Assembly: GCA_007449985.2 (NCBI GenBank)
Contig: VIIQ02000193.1
Location: 112,015-176,014 of the forward strand
Length of the DNA: 64,000 bases
Direction of reading: 5' to 3'
DNA from: Desmodesmus armatus
Lineage: Eukaryota; Chlorophyta; Chlorophyceae; Sphaeropleales; Scenedesmaceae
The position numbers were made by a program, and so were the translations under genes. Each line of letters starts with the position of its first letter. Within the stretch, counting starts at the first letter, position 1. The notes beneath the pieces were generated by a model. That model saw nothing but the letters and a program-made list of their open reading frames with translations. It was not told where the DNA came from and made no database searches. This document shows, in pieces, positions 1 to 13,023 of this stretch.

Positions 1-43
1 CCCCCCACCGCACCAGCCGGCTGGGTCTACTTCCCTGCCTGCG

Positions 44-2866
44 TTGCCCCAGGGTTTGTGTTCTGGTCCACACGTGACAGCCTGCATCGCCACAAGCACT
101 CAAGCATCACTGCTGCAAGGTTGCCGCTTGAGCTACTCCCTACCATATGGCGCTCCTGAGGTCATTGCAGTCACGACAGCAGGAGAGGCACTCTACACAC
201 TGCTGCCGCAGGTGGGTGGCCCAGTGGGAACGTGTGCAAAACAGAACTTAAACTTCATTCTGGCACTTAATTTGTCCCGAGCAGCAGCAGCAGCAGCAGC
301 AGCAGCAGTGCAACTCGAACCTGGGCCAGGTTGCAATCACCACAGTGCAAGCATGCTAGCATATCATATGCTGTGGCATATTGTGTGTGGCATGCTGGCC
401 TGAGATTGTCTGTACAAACTTGGTGGTTGTTGCTGCTTGTTCTGATCAGGAGCACTGGACGGCAGCACCCTCCTACGATGTTGGTGTGTATGTGTGGGAG
501 TCGTACCTCGCCCCCAACGGCCTCAAGACCGACTGGATGGGCGGGCCAGAGTCAGGTGTGTGTGGACCACAGCCTAACTTGACATCACGAGGGTGGAGGG
601 GGGATGGGGGACGGGGGACAGGGAGGGGGAGGGAAGGGAGAGGACAGGGGAAGGAGGACAGGGGAGGGGGCAGGGGGGAGGGGGAAGGGGGAGGCCCCCT
701 CGAGGGAAGGGGCAGGGGCAGGAGGAGGGGGGAGGATGGAGGGGGAAGCGGGGATGAGGGAGGGGGGAACAGGGAACGGGGAAGGAGGGAACAGGGGGAG
801 GGGGAACGGGGGAACCCTAACCCCGTCCGGGGGGGGGGAGGTGGGAGGGGCCGGCTTTTAGGACACTATCATGCTGTCCAGACCCAGTGTGCGCTGCTAC
901 CGCCCCGCCTCTGCTTGTCCCCTGGTATTAACTACCGGCGCATTGTGCAGCAGCTACACCGCCAGGGCCTGCGCCGCCCTGCACACCAATTCCAGCTGAC
1001 AAACCTTGGGGCGGGGTCACCCACTGGCGGCCAGAGGACAGCTCCACGCAGCCACTATTGGGAGAAGCGTCTCAGTACGCAGGTATGCAAGACATGCGGC
1101 ATACCATCTGCAGTAGTATAGCATCCTGTCTATAGCATGAAGCTCAGAGAGCTCGCAGCACCACACCAACACCATGGCGCTGGCAGCTACGTAGCTAGTT
1201 GCTTCAGATTACAGTCAAATTTCAGCCAGCATTACTTCAGACTGTCTGAAAGTCTGTAGCAGTTCTGCAGCAAAGCCGACCAAATGGTCGGCTTACCATA
1301 GTATACCAGGTAATGTAGCGCGAGGATTGTTACCGAGTTGTTTTGGACGACGCACACCAGTTTTGGGCGGCACATCCTTTCCAAGTGCATGACACTGTCA
1401 GCACATTGACCTGAACCTGGCCCTTCACAGTGTGTTGTACACACATGCGGGCTCAAACCTGACACACCTGCTGCAATTGCCACGGCTTGCTGCCACAACT
1501 GCTACCACAGGACTTCTCCAACTGCTCCAACTGCTTCAACCGCTCCAACCACTGCAACCCTCACAACCTTACTGTGGGGCTCAGGCTGATCCGACTCTGC
1601 TAGGAATGACACAGCATTGCATGCATTTCTACACCAAGCTGTGTCAGGCCTAGGCCTTCCCCCCCCCCCCCCCCGACCAAACAAGCCTGAGACCCACCAA
1701 AAGAGAAACCACACCAACCTCAAAGCTGCACCAGCCAAGCCACACTGGCAACTGCACAAGACAGCTGGCCAAATGACCACACACAAACACACAAAGCCGC
1801 AACAGCACAACGGGCGCAGGCAGGGACAGAGGGACAGGGCTGCAAACTGTGGCGGTAACACACGCGAAACAAGAGAAAGACAACAACCAGGGCCAGGTGA
1901 CAGTAGGGTACAGCTAGAACCCTGCTGACACCATACCTACACTGTGCAGTGACCCTGCACTACAGTAATTTCTTAGTAAGCACACACAGCCATTGGCCAG
2001 ATCAAGACCGCTGCCGCAGATCTGTCAGTGCGGCACTACTTGTGCATGAAAGTGACTCAATTTGACATTGCCTGACTGCTGTTCGTTTTGCTGTTGCTGC
2101 AGGTGAGGAGTGACCCTCAGTGTGACCTCAACCACGGCTACGTCCTGAATGTGGTGCCCAGGCACAGGGGCAATTGGGCGGTCAGCACATTTATTCCAGG
2201 TAAGGCGGTCGTTCCTACTCAGTGATGCAAGTTGTGACCCCTGCAGTGCCGTTGTGCACAGTGTGCACCACCTACCGTAGTATTTCGTTGATCATCTTGA
2301 TGCTGCTGCTGCTGCTGCTGCAATAGTTGCAGCAAGTGCTAGCTAGATTTTCAATTTGGCAAATTGCACGTGAAATTCCTAATTTTGATTGCTTCTGCTT
2401 GACAATTATCAATAATCCCCCTTTATTCCCCTCCTTGACAATTAATCCCCCTCCTTGATAGCCACTTTGCGATGGCAGCAAGCCTTGCTGTGGACCACAG
2501 CGCCATTGCGCTGCCTGCATTACTGGGTGCCCCTTTCACGGACCGGGTCCCATGAAGCATGCATGGCCAGCAATCTGCCCGCTGGTACATGCCTGACGAA
2601 GCAGCCTGACTTGTGCCATTCATCATTCAACACTAGGGTGGTCTGACAGTGCAGCTGCCAAGGTCTGTTTTGCTGTGCTCTGCCATGCTGTGTGATGCTG
2701 TGCTGCGCTGTGCAGGCGTTCCTGAAGGCACCTACGAGGTGGTGTGGAAGGCATCTCGGTGGCCTGATCACTGTGCCTATTACGACCCTGATCAAAGGAT
2801 CTTCAATCTCGACCACAGCACCATGGTGCTGCAAGCCAGGGTGGAGCCACTGACAGCATGCAGCAG

Positions 2867-2915
<49 letters not shown>

Positions 2916-3025
2916 GTCTGTGGAAGCATCGACTCCATTTACAAAACACAACCCGAGCTGCCACGGCAGCTGTCTGGTGGTGCTGCCAGCGGTGTCATGG
3001 TAAACCCTAGTGCCACCACAACCAC

Positions 3026-3072
<47 letters not shown>

Positions 3073-3189
3073 CTGCCAGGGCTATTGCTAGCAGTATCCC
3101 AGTCAGCGCGCGTCAAGCGGTTGAGCGGGAGCTGAGTGGTGCATCTGTTGCTGAGCAGCTGAGGGCTGCGGGGGGGCTGGGGACACCTG

Positions 3190-3276
<87 letters not shown>

Positions 3277-4434
3277 GCAGTGCCGCCAGGGCGTCTTCAG
3301 TTCTGAACCGTGAGCTGCGTGGTGCATCCATTGCTCAGCAGCTGAGGGCTGTGGGGGTTCTGTGGCGCCCTGCTAAAGCTGATGACAGCTGCCGCTTGGC
3401 GGCCGAATGGGGCCTTATGTCAGGTACTGCCTGATTCCAAGAGATTTAGTCATTGAGCGCACTCTGTGGTGCTGTCAGGATGACACTGTAATGGACTGTA
3501 CTGGACTGTACTGGACTGTTTAGTAGTAGTACAACAGGTGTAGCACACCTGCTGACCAGCCCCAGGTGATCAGCCTCATAGGTGGCTATCACAGTATCAC
3601 CAATGCTAAAGCCTTGCAGGTAGGGCAGGGCGCATGGCATCCGCCCTACTACAAGTGGGAAGTGTCAGCAAGTGTGGCTGTAATGTGCCGTGCTGTGCTG
3701 TGCCCTACAGGCGGCCTGCTGCGTGTCGACCAGCCCAACACAGTGTTCCCAAGGCTCCAGAGCACCGAGTGACCGAGTGTGCTGTGCCGTGCTGTGCTGT
3801 GCCCTGCAGGCGGCCTGCTGCGTGTTGACCAGCCCAGCACAGTGTTTCTGAGGCTCCAAAGCACCATGGCTGACGTCAGCCAGTTTGCTTATGTGGAATT
3901 GATGCCTGTCAACACACCCTTTGACACCATTCTGCACCAATACCCTCCGCTGACACAGCAGCAGCAGCAGCAGCAGCAGGAAGAGGAAGAGGAGGCGTTG
4001 GCACAGCTGTATGCAGCGCAGAGGGAGCGTCAGCTGGGGGTTCAAGGGTGGGTGGGGGTGTTTGTATGGTTGCAGCAGCTGCTGTGGCAGCGGGCGGTAG
4101 GTGGCAGTGCCACTGCCACCTACTTGCCGACGGCCCGGGGCTACAGGCGGCGGCGGTGCTGGGGTGGAATGTGGTGATCAGGTCACATATTGACACCATC
4201 CTGCGCCAGTACCCTCTGCTGACAAAGCAGCAGCAGCAGCAGCAGCAGCAGGAGGAGGCACTCTTGCAGCTGTACACAAGACAGAGAGAGCAGTTGGGGA
4301 ATCAGGGGTGGGTGGGGGCCACCTCACAAAGTTTGTATGGCTGCAGCAGCTGCTTTGCAGCGGGCGGCGGGGGGATGTGTGGTCAAGGGCCCCAGGCGGC
4401 AGTGCTGTTCCGGGATGTGGTGATCAGCGTGTAA
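44..4434 (+). CDS. Unrecognised multi-exon protein, 5' end not defined
   Basis: I do not recognise the family. Clean exons can be read: up to 211, 450-555, 862-1082, 2103-2199 and 2716 onward. Each has a GT donor and AG acceptor, and the phases (0, 1, 0, 1) join without a frame break. Readable pieces include GVYVWESYLAPNGLKTDWMG in exon 2, NYRRIVQQLHRQG in exon 3, CDLNHGYVLNVVPRHRGNW in exon 4 and PEGTYEVVWKASRWPDHC in exon 5. Exon 5 stays open to 3434 through three CAG tracts read as poly-serine; the blocks between them repeat a RELxGASxAxQLRA motif. Further candidate exons follow at 3711, 3810, about 3865-4050, 4150-4310 and 4390-4434, ending VVISV-stop. The start may lie upstream of the window. 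Gene reality is fairly secure; the 3' structure is not. Confidence 0.55.
2859..3281 (+). repeat. CAG trinucleotide tracts
   Basis: Three CAG/AGC runs (about 2859-2913, 3028-3071 and 3193-3281) sit inside an open frame and read as poly-Ser on the + strand. The same runs give poly-Ala and poly-Leu shadow frames on the other strand. Similar tracts recur through the window, for example at 12490-12535, 12990-13050, 13398-13430, 21465-21510, 30660-30690, 31010-31055 and 56740-56800. Confidence 0.9.
3711..4434 (+). repeat. Tandem partial exon copies at the 3' end of the first gene
   Basis: An exon starting at 3711 (GGLLRVDQPNTVFPRLQST) is repeated at 3810 (GGLLRVDQPSTVFLRLQST), each behind a CCCT(A/G)CAG acceptor. 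A second unit encoding DTILxQYPxLT followed by poly-Gln and an E-rich/LYxxQRE stretch occurs at about 3921-4045 and again at 4188-4300. A third short unit, AAVLxxxVVI, occurs at about 4150 and 4391. The pattern is ladder-like duplication of exon plus flanking intron. Confidence 0.7.
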
Positions 4435-5134
4435 CATGCGAATGTGCTGCTGCCGCTGGTATCGGTGCCAGTGTACAAGCAGCAGCTGCCCACTCAGTCG
4501 GCTAGTAGGCAGTTGATGGCGGCCATGTGATGGCACCTGCCAGAGTTGTTGCTAGTACTAGCAACACTAGTGTGTGGCTGTGGTGCACAGCGGTGTTTGT
4601 TCTATCCACTTGACCAGACACTGTGCTGATCGTCATCGTTGTGGTTGATGTTTTTACAATTGCGCATCTGCAAATGTTCTTTGGGACTGCAGTGAGATGT
4701 GCTGCTGCTGACGTCTGAGGGTGGAGTGGGGAATGTGCACTGCAGCAATGAATGCTTCTGCCCAACCATGCGTGCGTCAGCAGTGTATGCATTGGCAGCA
4801 CACCTCAATATAGATTGGAAACTGGAAAAAACTGATCAGACTTGGCTTGTTGTGCCTTTTGGTGCAAGATTGTTGTTTCGTGTCGGTTGTTCGTTGAAAG
4901 ACATGGAAGCGTCTACTGTGCATTACCATCCAGCTACTGTTTGCTGTGGTCAAACCAGTCAAGTCAACAGTCTTGATATTTGCCCGGCGCGATGTCCAGC
5001 CGTGACCGCCACCCCTTGCATGCACATGTTCGTAGTAGGAATTGTTCCAGCGTCAGTGGAGTCTTGCAGAGCAGTAACGCACTTTGAAGTGACCATGATC
5101 TGATCCAGTCACGCCCAACAGATCAATTGACACA
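4435..5134. other. Intergenic; no supported gene
   Basis: Open frames here (for example 4699-5103) have no splice support, no recognised motif and an unremarkable composition. I see no tRNA-like fold. This stretch probably holds the 3' end of the first gene and the promoter of the M20 peptidase gene. Confidence 0.5.
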
Positions 5135-8100
5135 ATGAGGCGGGCTGCAGCCCCCTTCAGTATATCACTCGTATCACTCGTATTTCTCCTGCTGTGCCTC
5201 TCGAAAGCGACTTCCAAGTCACCTTCCACACCATCAGCAGCAGGTCCAAGGTCAGTTGGATCCACAAAGCAGTATGCAAAGCTCAGGCCCTGTGACTGGC
5301 CGCAGCTCGATGCAGCAGTGCAGCGCTTCAGCGAGATACTGCAGTTCCATACAGTCGGGAACGCGTCACATCCCGATCATGCGGACCCAGTGGTGTGGGA
5401 GTTGCTGGACCTGTGGATGAGGGACGCCTACAGCAGCGTGTTTGACGCGCTGGACGTTGAAAAGGTGAGGGATGGATGCAATTATTGGGGGTGCCTGCAA
5501 TCGAGCAGGTTTTTGGGTTTTGCAAGTGCTCCTGTTCCTAGAGGTTGCCCGAACCACCTGGGCCTGGCGGGGGGGCGGGGGGGGGGGGGGGGGGCAGGCC
5601 CGTGGTTGGTGGATGCCTACAGCAGCGTGTTACGCTGGAAGTTAAAAAGGTGAACCTTGAAGGGCTGAAGGCCTTCGTGTTATGGATTATATATCCCACT
5701 GAACATCCCTGTCAGCTTCTGAGCGGTCCACAGCCATTGCTCCGCTCGGCGGGGGGAGGGGGGGGACCTGTGGATGAGGGACGCCTACAGCAGTGTGTTT
5801 GATGCACTGGAAGTTGAAAAGGTGAACCCTTGGCGGGAGGGCTGCTGCGGGACCTATAGATGGGGGATGTCTACAGCAGCGTTTTGTCGATACGCTGGAA
5901 GTTGTACAGGTGAAGCCATGGCATGTATGGGCGCCTTGCAGGTGTTGAAACCACTGAAATAGATCTAAGCCTGAGCAAATCAAGCTGTATGATGTCCTTG
6001 TCACAGCGGTGGTGTTGGTGTTTGGGGGGGGGGGGCAAAGCGGATGTTAGGGAGGGGGAGGGGGAGGGGTGAAGGGGGGAGGGGGAAGAAGGGGGGAGGG
6101 GGGGGGATTAACGGGGGGAGGGAAGAGCTGCTGGACATGTGGATGAGGGATGCCTACAGTAGCAGGTTTGTTGCACTGGAGATTGCAAAGGAAACAACAT
6201 GGCCCATGTGACACGTTGTGGGAGCCTTCACACCAACTCATTGACACAGTCATTCAGAGGCGTCAACAGCTTCACTGCACACAAACGGTTTGTGTTGTGC
6301 TTGCAGCAGAGGTGTGGGGCAGGGCGGGGGGGGGGGGGGGGGGGGCTACTGAACTTGTGGACGAGGGATGCCTACAGCAGCGTGTTTGATGCGCTGGAGG
6401 TTGAAAAGTTGAAGCCATGAATTGTATGGACGCCCTGCAGCGGGTGCAACCACTGAAAGGCCTATAAGCTTGAGCAGATCCGCTGTATGTTTGCCTTGTC
6501 ACAGCCGTCGTTGTGTGTGTGTGTGGGGGGGGGGGGGGTGCTGGGCCTGTTGAGGGATGCCAACAGCAGCGTGTTGATTTAGGCTGCTATTGTAAATGAT
6601 TTCAGCATCTGCCGTGCCGTGCTGTGCCGTGCTGTGCTGTGCTGCTGCAGCTTGGTGCAGGCAATCTGAGCTATCTGTTGACGTGGCGGGGCAGTCAGCC
6701 GCAGCTGGACCCTGTGCTGTTTGTAGCGCATACGGATGTGGTGCCAGTTGATGAAAGCACCCTCAAGGTATGGCGGGGGGGGGGGGGGGGGGAGTGGGTG
6801 AACCCGGGGGGAGGGGGCAGGGGGTGAACGGGGGGAGGGGGGGGGGGGGGCAAGGCAGGCTTGGAGGGGGAGGATGGGACCGTCATGAATTTGGGGTGCC
6901 AGGGAGGCGTGCACGGTGTGCTCTGATGGTGCTGAACCTCAAGCTTGGCCCCTGGACAATCTCATACCCCTCTGCAGGGGTATCGACCAAGCTAGCCCAG
7001 CACTGAGCAACTACTGTGTTTTGCAGGTAGTAGTACTAATATCACCCCCCCAAATATCTAATGAGTGATTCCTTGTGTGAATGACTTTTGTGCTGGCGGT
7101 TGTGGTGACGCTGCATGCAGGCCTGGACGCACCCCCCTTTGATGGCGTTGTGGCGGATGGGTTTGTGTGGGGCAGGGGCGCCATGGACCTGAAGGTACGT
7201 TTAGGCTGTGCATCAGGGCGTACCTGCTTTGGCTTTTTCAATCCCACTTGTCTTTTGCATGCTGTTTCTACGTCTTTGTCATGCATTGTTGGCGCTGGCA
7301 ATATTTTGAGCGCGGCAAAAGTGCCATGGAACAAGGTTCGTCAAGGCTGTGCAGAGGATTGAACTACTTTGAATCCATCTGACGTGTGTTGCAGGTGTTG
7401 GTGGTGGTGTTGCTGGAGGCTGTGTCGGCGCTTCTGTCTGAGGGGTTCACCCCCCAGCGCACCCTCATGCTTGCTTTCGGGCATGATGAGGAGCTGACGG
7501 GCAGCAAAGGAGCAGGTGGGTGCCATTGCCAACGTTGGAGCCTGTCTTTTGCCTCTGCACGACAGGAAACAAAATGGACTTCCGCATGCATTTATGTAGC
7601 ATGTACATCATGGAACTGTGACTCCCCGGGGTTGTTCGCTGTTAGTCAGCCCCCTTGCCCACCTCCACCACCACCCCAACGTCTCCCTCCCCAGCAATCT
7701 TGGCAGACGCTGAGAGAGTTCAGCTGGAGTTTATTGTTGACGAAGGCTCTGGCGTGATCATGGACAGCACTGACGGTCCAGCCTCAAGGTCCCTTCATTC
7801 CCAAACCCCCACTGCACCCACTGTAGATTTCGATGTACCACTTAACCTACCCCCCCCCCCCCCCCCCGCTCTTGTGCGTGCAGAACTGATGGCAGAGGTA
7901 TTGGCTGCAAGGGGTGTCCAACTGGAAGTCATCATTGTTGAGGGCTCTAGCGTGGTCATGGACGGCGTGCCTCTCACCTGTGCCCCCTGTCTGTTGCCCC
8001 CCCCCCCTTGCCCCAAAACATATCGTCCCCCCTCCCCCCACAGCTATCATGGCAGACACCTTGGCTGCCAGGGGCGTCCAGCTGGAGGTCATAATCGATG

Positions 8101-11100
8101 AGGGCTCCAGTGTGGTCACGGACGGCGGGCCTCTCACCCACCGTGTCCCATGTCTCTGCCTCCCCCCCCCCCCCCCCCCCGTTCGACCCCCCCCCCCCCC
8201 CTGGTGCAGCAATGATGGCAGACATTTTGGCGGCCAGGGGCGTCCAGCTGGAAGTCATCATTGACGAGGGCTCCAGTGTGGTCATGGACGGTGTGCCTCC
8301 GCTGTTCAACAGCCCTATTGCCCTGGTGGCAACTGCAGAGAAGGTGTATGTGCAAATTGAGGTGAGTGCTGCAACTGTTGCAGCAACCACTGCTCATGTG
8401 TTCCTGTTTTACATGCCTCAAGATCAATCTTGACACATGTGTGTGTGTTGGGGGGGGGTGCCTCCGCTATTCAACAGCCCTATTGCCCTGGTGGCAACAG
8501 CAGAGCAGGTCTACGTTCAAATCGAGGTGAACACAATTGCTGTTACGTAATTGATACGCATGTGTCACTCCAGCATGCACCTCGTGCTGGCAGCAGCATA
8601 TGGAACTGGGTGGGTATGGGAGACTAGGTGGAGAGGGAACATGTAGATGTTCCCATCATGGCACTGCTGCTCAATCACTCACTCCCTTGCAGGATGCATC
8701 TTCCTCCCAGGGGGGTCACTCCAGCATAGTGGTGAACCCGGGGGGGGGGGGGGGTGAGAGGGATGGGGGGGGTGGGGATCCCCACTCCGGAGTGACAGCC
8801 CGGGGGGGGGGGGGGGGGGGGGGGGGGTTGGAAGTCGTGAAGGGTCTCTCACGGATCGCCCATTGAAGCATTTCCCCATGCCCCACCCCACCCTGCAGGT
8901 CACACTTTCCTCCAAGGGAGGTCACTCCAGCATGCCTCCCATCGATGGCAGCAGCATAGGGGACCGGCTGGTGGTGGCGGTGGGAGAAAATGGGAGGATG
9001 GGGGTGAGGTGAAATGGGGGTGAGAGTGTCCTCCCGGGGTTTGAGGTATGCCCATTTAGAACACTATCACTCACTCACTCCCCGTCCCCCAGGTCACACT
9101 TTACTCCAAGGGAGGTCACTCCAGCATGCCCCCCGTCGATGGCAGCAGCATAGGGGACCGGCTGGGCCGCTTCATGGCAGCGATGAGCCGCAACCCTGGG
9201 GCTGTGGAAATGACACACCCAACAACTGACTTCCTGGCAGGCCTGGCTAAGCTGCTGCCAAGTAAGCACTGTGCCTTTGCTTTTTTGGTGGGGGTGGGGT
9301 TGGGGGGACTGTATGTGTGGCAGCACAGGGAGTGCATTGGGATCAGCCGCAACCCTGGAGCAGTTGAGATGACACACCCCACAACTGACGTTTTGGCCGG
9401 CTTGGCTAAGCTACTGCCAGGTAAGCACTGTGGTCATGACTGTGCGGGGGATGGAGGGGTGCGTTTGTTTGGGGGGGGGGGGGGTGAAACACCCCACAAC
9501 CGAATTCCCGGCCGGCTTGGCTAAGCTACTGCCAGGTAACCAATTACTGTTGCGTTGGGGTTCAGGATGTGCTCTCATGGGTGGGTGGGGGGGGGGAGGG
9601 GGGCAGGGTATCGGAGGAGGGGTCAGGTACGGGGGGAGGAGGAGGGGGTGCGGCGGCAGAGGGAGTGCATTGGGGATGGACCAGATCCCGGGGGGGGGAG
9701 GGTGGGTGGGTGGTGGGGGGGGGGGAGGAGGGGGATGTAACACTTCACATCAGACTTCTTGACCGGCCTGGCCAAGCTGCTGCCAGGTGAGCACTGCGGA
9801 CTATCACTGTTGCACCAGGGGTCAAGATGCACTCGTTGTGTTGTGGTGGGGGGGGGGGGGGGGGGGGAGGGGGCACTGTATGGTGCTGTGAGTGGGGGTG
9901 TTGGTGTTTGTGTGTGAGGGGAGGGGGTTGGAGGTGCTCTTTCCTGTCATTCTGTCACTGTGTTATCACGATGTGCATGTGTGCAGTTGGCGCCTTCATC
10001 TAGTTGTGCTGTGAGCCCGGAGGGGGGGACTTGTGTGCCATGGAGGGGAGGGTGGTGGAGGTGCTCTCCTCCTGTCTTTCTGTCACACTGTGTGATCATG
10101 ATGTACATGTGTGCAGGTGGCGCCTCGCATCTGGTTGGTGCTGTGAGTTTTGGGGGGGGGGGGTTTGTGTGCCTCGGGGGGAAGGGGGGTGGAGGTGCTC
10201 TCTTCCTGTCATTCTGTCACACTGTGTTATCACGATGTGCATGTGTGCAGGTGGGCGTCCCATCTGGTTGGTGCTGTGAGTTTTTGGGGGGGGGGGGGCT
10301 TTGTGTGCCTCGGGGGGAAGGGGGATGGAGGTGCTCTCTTCCTGTCATACTGTCACACTGTGTTATCACGATGTGCATGTGTGCAGGTGGCGCGTCCCAT
10401 CTGGTTGGTGCTGTGCGTTGGGTGCCTCCCGTCCGCTGGCTGCTGGCACACCTGATGACACGAGTGCAGGCAGAGACAGCGGCGATGGTGAGTGACGGCG
10501 TGACTTTGGATGTGAAGCTTGATTCTTTCTCGTTTGTTCAGTGCTTGTGTATCTAGATGACGCAAGCGCAGGCAGAGACAGCAGCAATGGTGAGTGTTGA
10601 GTCAACCAGTTCGTGGGGGAGAGAGAGGAGATGGGGGAGGGGGCGGGGGGAGAGGGAGAAAGGGGGGTTGGGGGGGTGGGGAGGAGAAAGAGGAGAGCGG
10701 GAGAGAGAGGAGAGGGGGAGAGAGAGCAGGGAGGGAGGAGTGAGTTGTAGAGCTGGGGAGCTCCTGTTGACACAAGTGCAGGCAGAGACAGCGGCAATGG
10801 TGAGTGTTGACCCCACCAGCTCGCGGGGGGGGGAGCAGGGGGGGGGGGGAGACGGGGGGGGGGGGGGGGGGGGGAGAGAAAGAGGAGAGGGGGAGAGAGA
10901 GAGGAGAGGGGGGGGAGGGGGGAGGGGAGCAGGGGGGGAGAGAGAGGAGCCGCCCCTGAGGGGGAGAGAGCAGGGAGGGAGGAGTGAGTTGTGAATCTGG
11001 GGAGCTCCTGTTGACAGGAGTGCAGACAGATGCAGGGGCAATAGTGAGCTCACGAAGTGTGAATCCTCTAGATCGGGGGCCGGGACTGTATCACAATGTT

Positions 11101-11898
11101 CAGTGCTGCTTTATTCAGATGACACGAGTGCAAGCAGGGACAGCTGCAATGGTGCGTGACTGAGGTCTTGAACCCACCGGGGGAGAGAAAAAGGGGAAGG
11201 GACAGGGCAGAGGGAGGAGAGGGCGAGAATAAGCACACGCCTTCACAAGCCATTGCTGTTCCATGGGTCACTTGCCTGTGCAATTTTTTCCTGTGTTGCC
11301 AAGCATCTCAGCCCACAGGTGATTTGCTGACGCGGAGTGCCAGGCACACCGCGTTGTTTAAGGGGGAGAACGTGTGTGACTGCTCTGCAGTCGCCACGTC
11401 CCCACCATATTATTTTTCTCTGACAAACTGATCGGTTGTTCGTTCAATGTGCAGGTGCGCACGACTGGTGCTGTGACGCGGGTACAGGCTGGTACTGCGG
11501 ACAACGTCCTGCCACAGAGCGCTACAGCCTCGCTTAACTTTAGACTGTTGCCAGGGCATACAGCTGACACGGCAGTGCGGCTGGTCAAGGGATGGCTGGG
11601 AAGGTGAGGGAGGCTCTGGAGGGAGGGGGGCGTGCGTGTGTGTGTGTGTGGGGGGGGGGGGGTGAGGTGCGTGTGTGTTTGAAGACCCATGTGTGGCTAG
11701 GATTTTGTGTGTGTGTGTGGACACAGGGAGTGCATCCAGCCAAATGCATGAAACCATCCAGGATGTGACATTCCGAAGTTGCGTAGAAGTGCGTGGGAGC
11801 GCACAGCAAAAAACTTTACACTACCATCAATCAAATCGGAAAACGTTCACCTGATCGGCTTGCCTCCTCTCTCTCCAGCACCCTCCAGACCTGTGTGT

Positions 11899-11929
<31 letters not shown>

Positions 11930-12486
11930 TTACACGGGACACCGTCGTGCCACAGAGTGCTACGGCTTCACTCAACTTCAGACTGCTGCCAGGCCACACA
12001 GCAGACACGGCAGTGCAGCTGGTCGATGAAGGAGGAGTGCGTGTGTACGTGTGTGTGTGTGGGGGGGGGGGGGGGGGGGGGGCTGGTAAAGCGGACGTGA
12101 AGGGATGATGGGGAGGTGCAGGGAATTCTGGAGGGAAGGGAAGGTGGGGTAATGGTGTGTGTGTGTGTGTGTGTGCTCGCGGGGGGGGGGGGGGGGGGGG
12201 GGGGGCATTCAGGGCAGGGGGGAGAACTTTGCAAGAGAGGAGGGGGGCCAGCGGTGTCTGGGGGAGGGTGTCTAAGCAGAGGGCATCAGCCAGCATCTCT
12301 CCAGCTGGCTAGGAGGGTGAGGTGGGCGTGGACAAGGCGTAGATGGGGGGTGAGGGGGTATGCGTAGTGTGTGTGTGTATGGGGGGGCTGACGGTCAGGG
12401 AGGGTGGGGGAGGAGCCTCTGGGGAAGGGGCAGCTCTTTGGTCTTTCGTGCTGCAGTTCAACCGGCGGCAGACGGCCACCACTGCC

Positions 12487-12535
<49 letters not shown>

Positions 12536-12989
12536 CAGGGACGCCGCACATGCCAACATAACCGTTGTGCGTGGTACGTTGCGTGACATGGTGGTGGCGG
12601 ATGCCTCAGGTCCCACTTTGCAGTGATGAGGGAGGCAATACAGCGGCACTGGAGGCTACAGGAGGGCCCTAAAAGCAGTGCTGCCGCTGCTGCTATTGTG
12701 CCGGTGCTGCCCCTGCTTTTGCCAGGTAGGGTTGGTGAAAGCATGACTGTTGCAGGGCAACTGCTGCCAACAGCCATGTCAAGGCTTGCTTTACTGCCAC
12801 AGTGGTTGAAAAGTTCAAGTCTTGGCCGCGTGATCCTACTGTGTCGCCGCCTTTGGCTGCCCGCCCCCCCCCCATGAATGCTGTTGTTTGCCCCACTACA
12901 ACCGCTGTCACAACAGCAGTAGCATCAGTGGATTGCAACAGCCCTACTCCCTTCCCACCACCTGCACTCCTTTGCATGCTCATCTGCCG

Positions 12990-13023
<34 letters not shown>

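Noticed and set aside
3103..3331. Poly-Cys and poly-Leu open frames on the - strand
   Set aside because: They are shadows of the CAG tracts in the + strand gene; no flanking coding signal.
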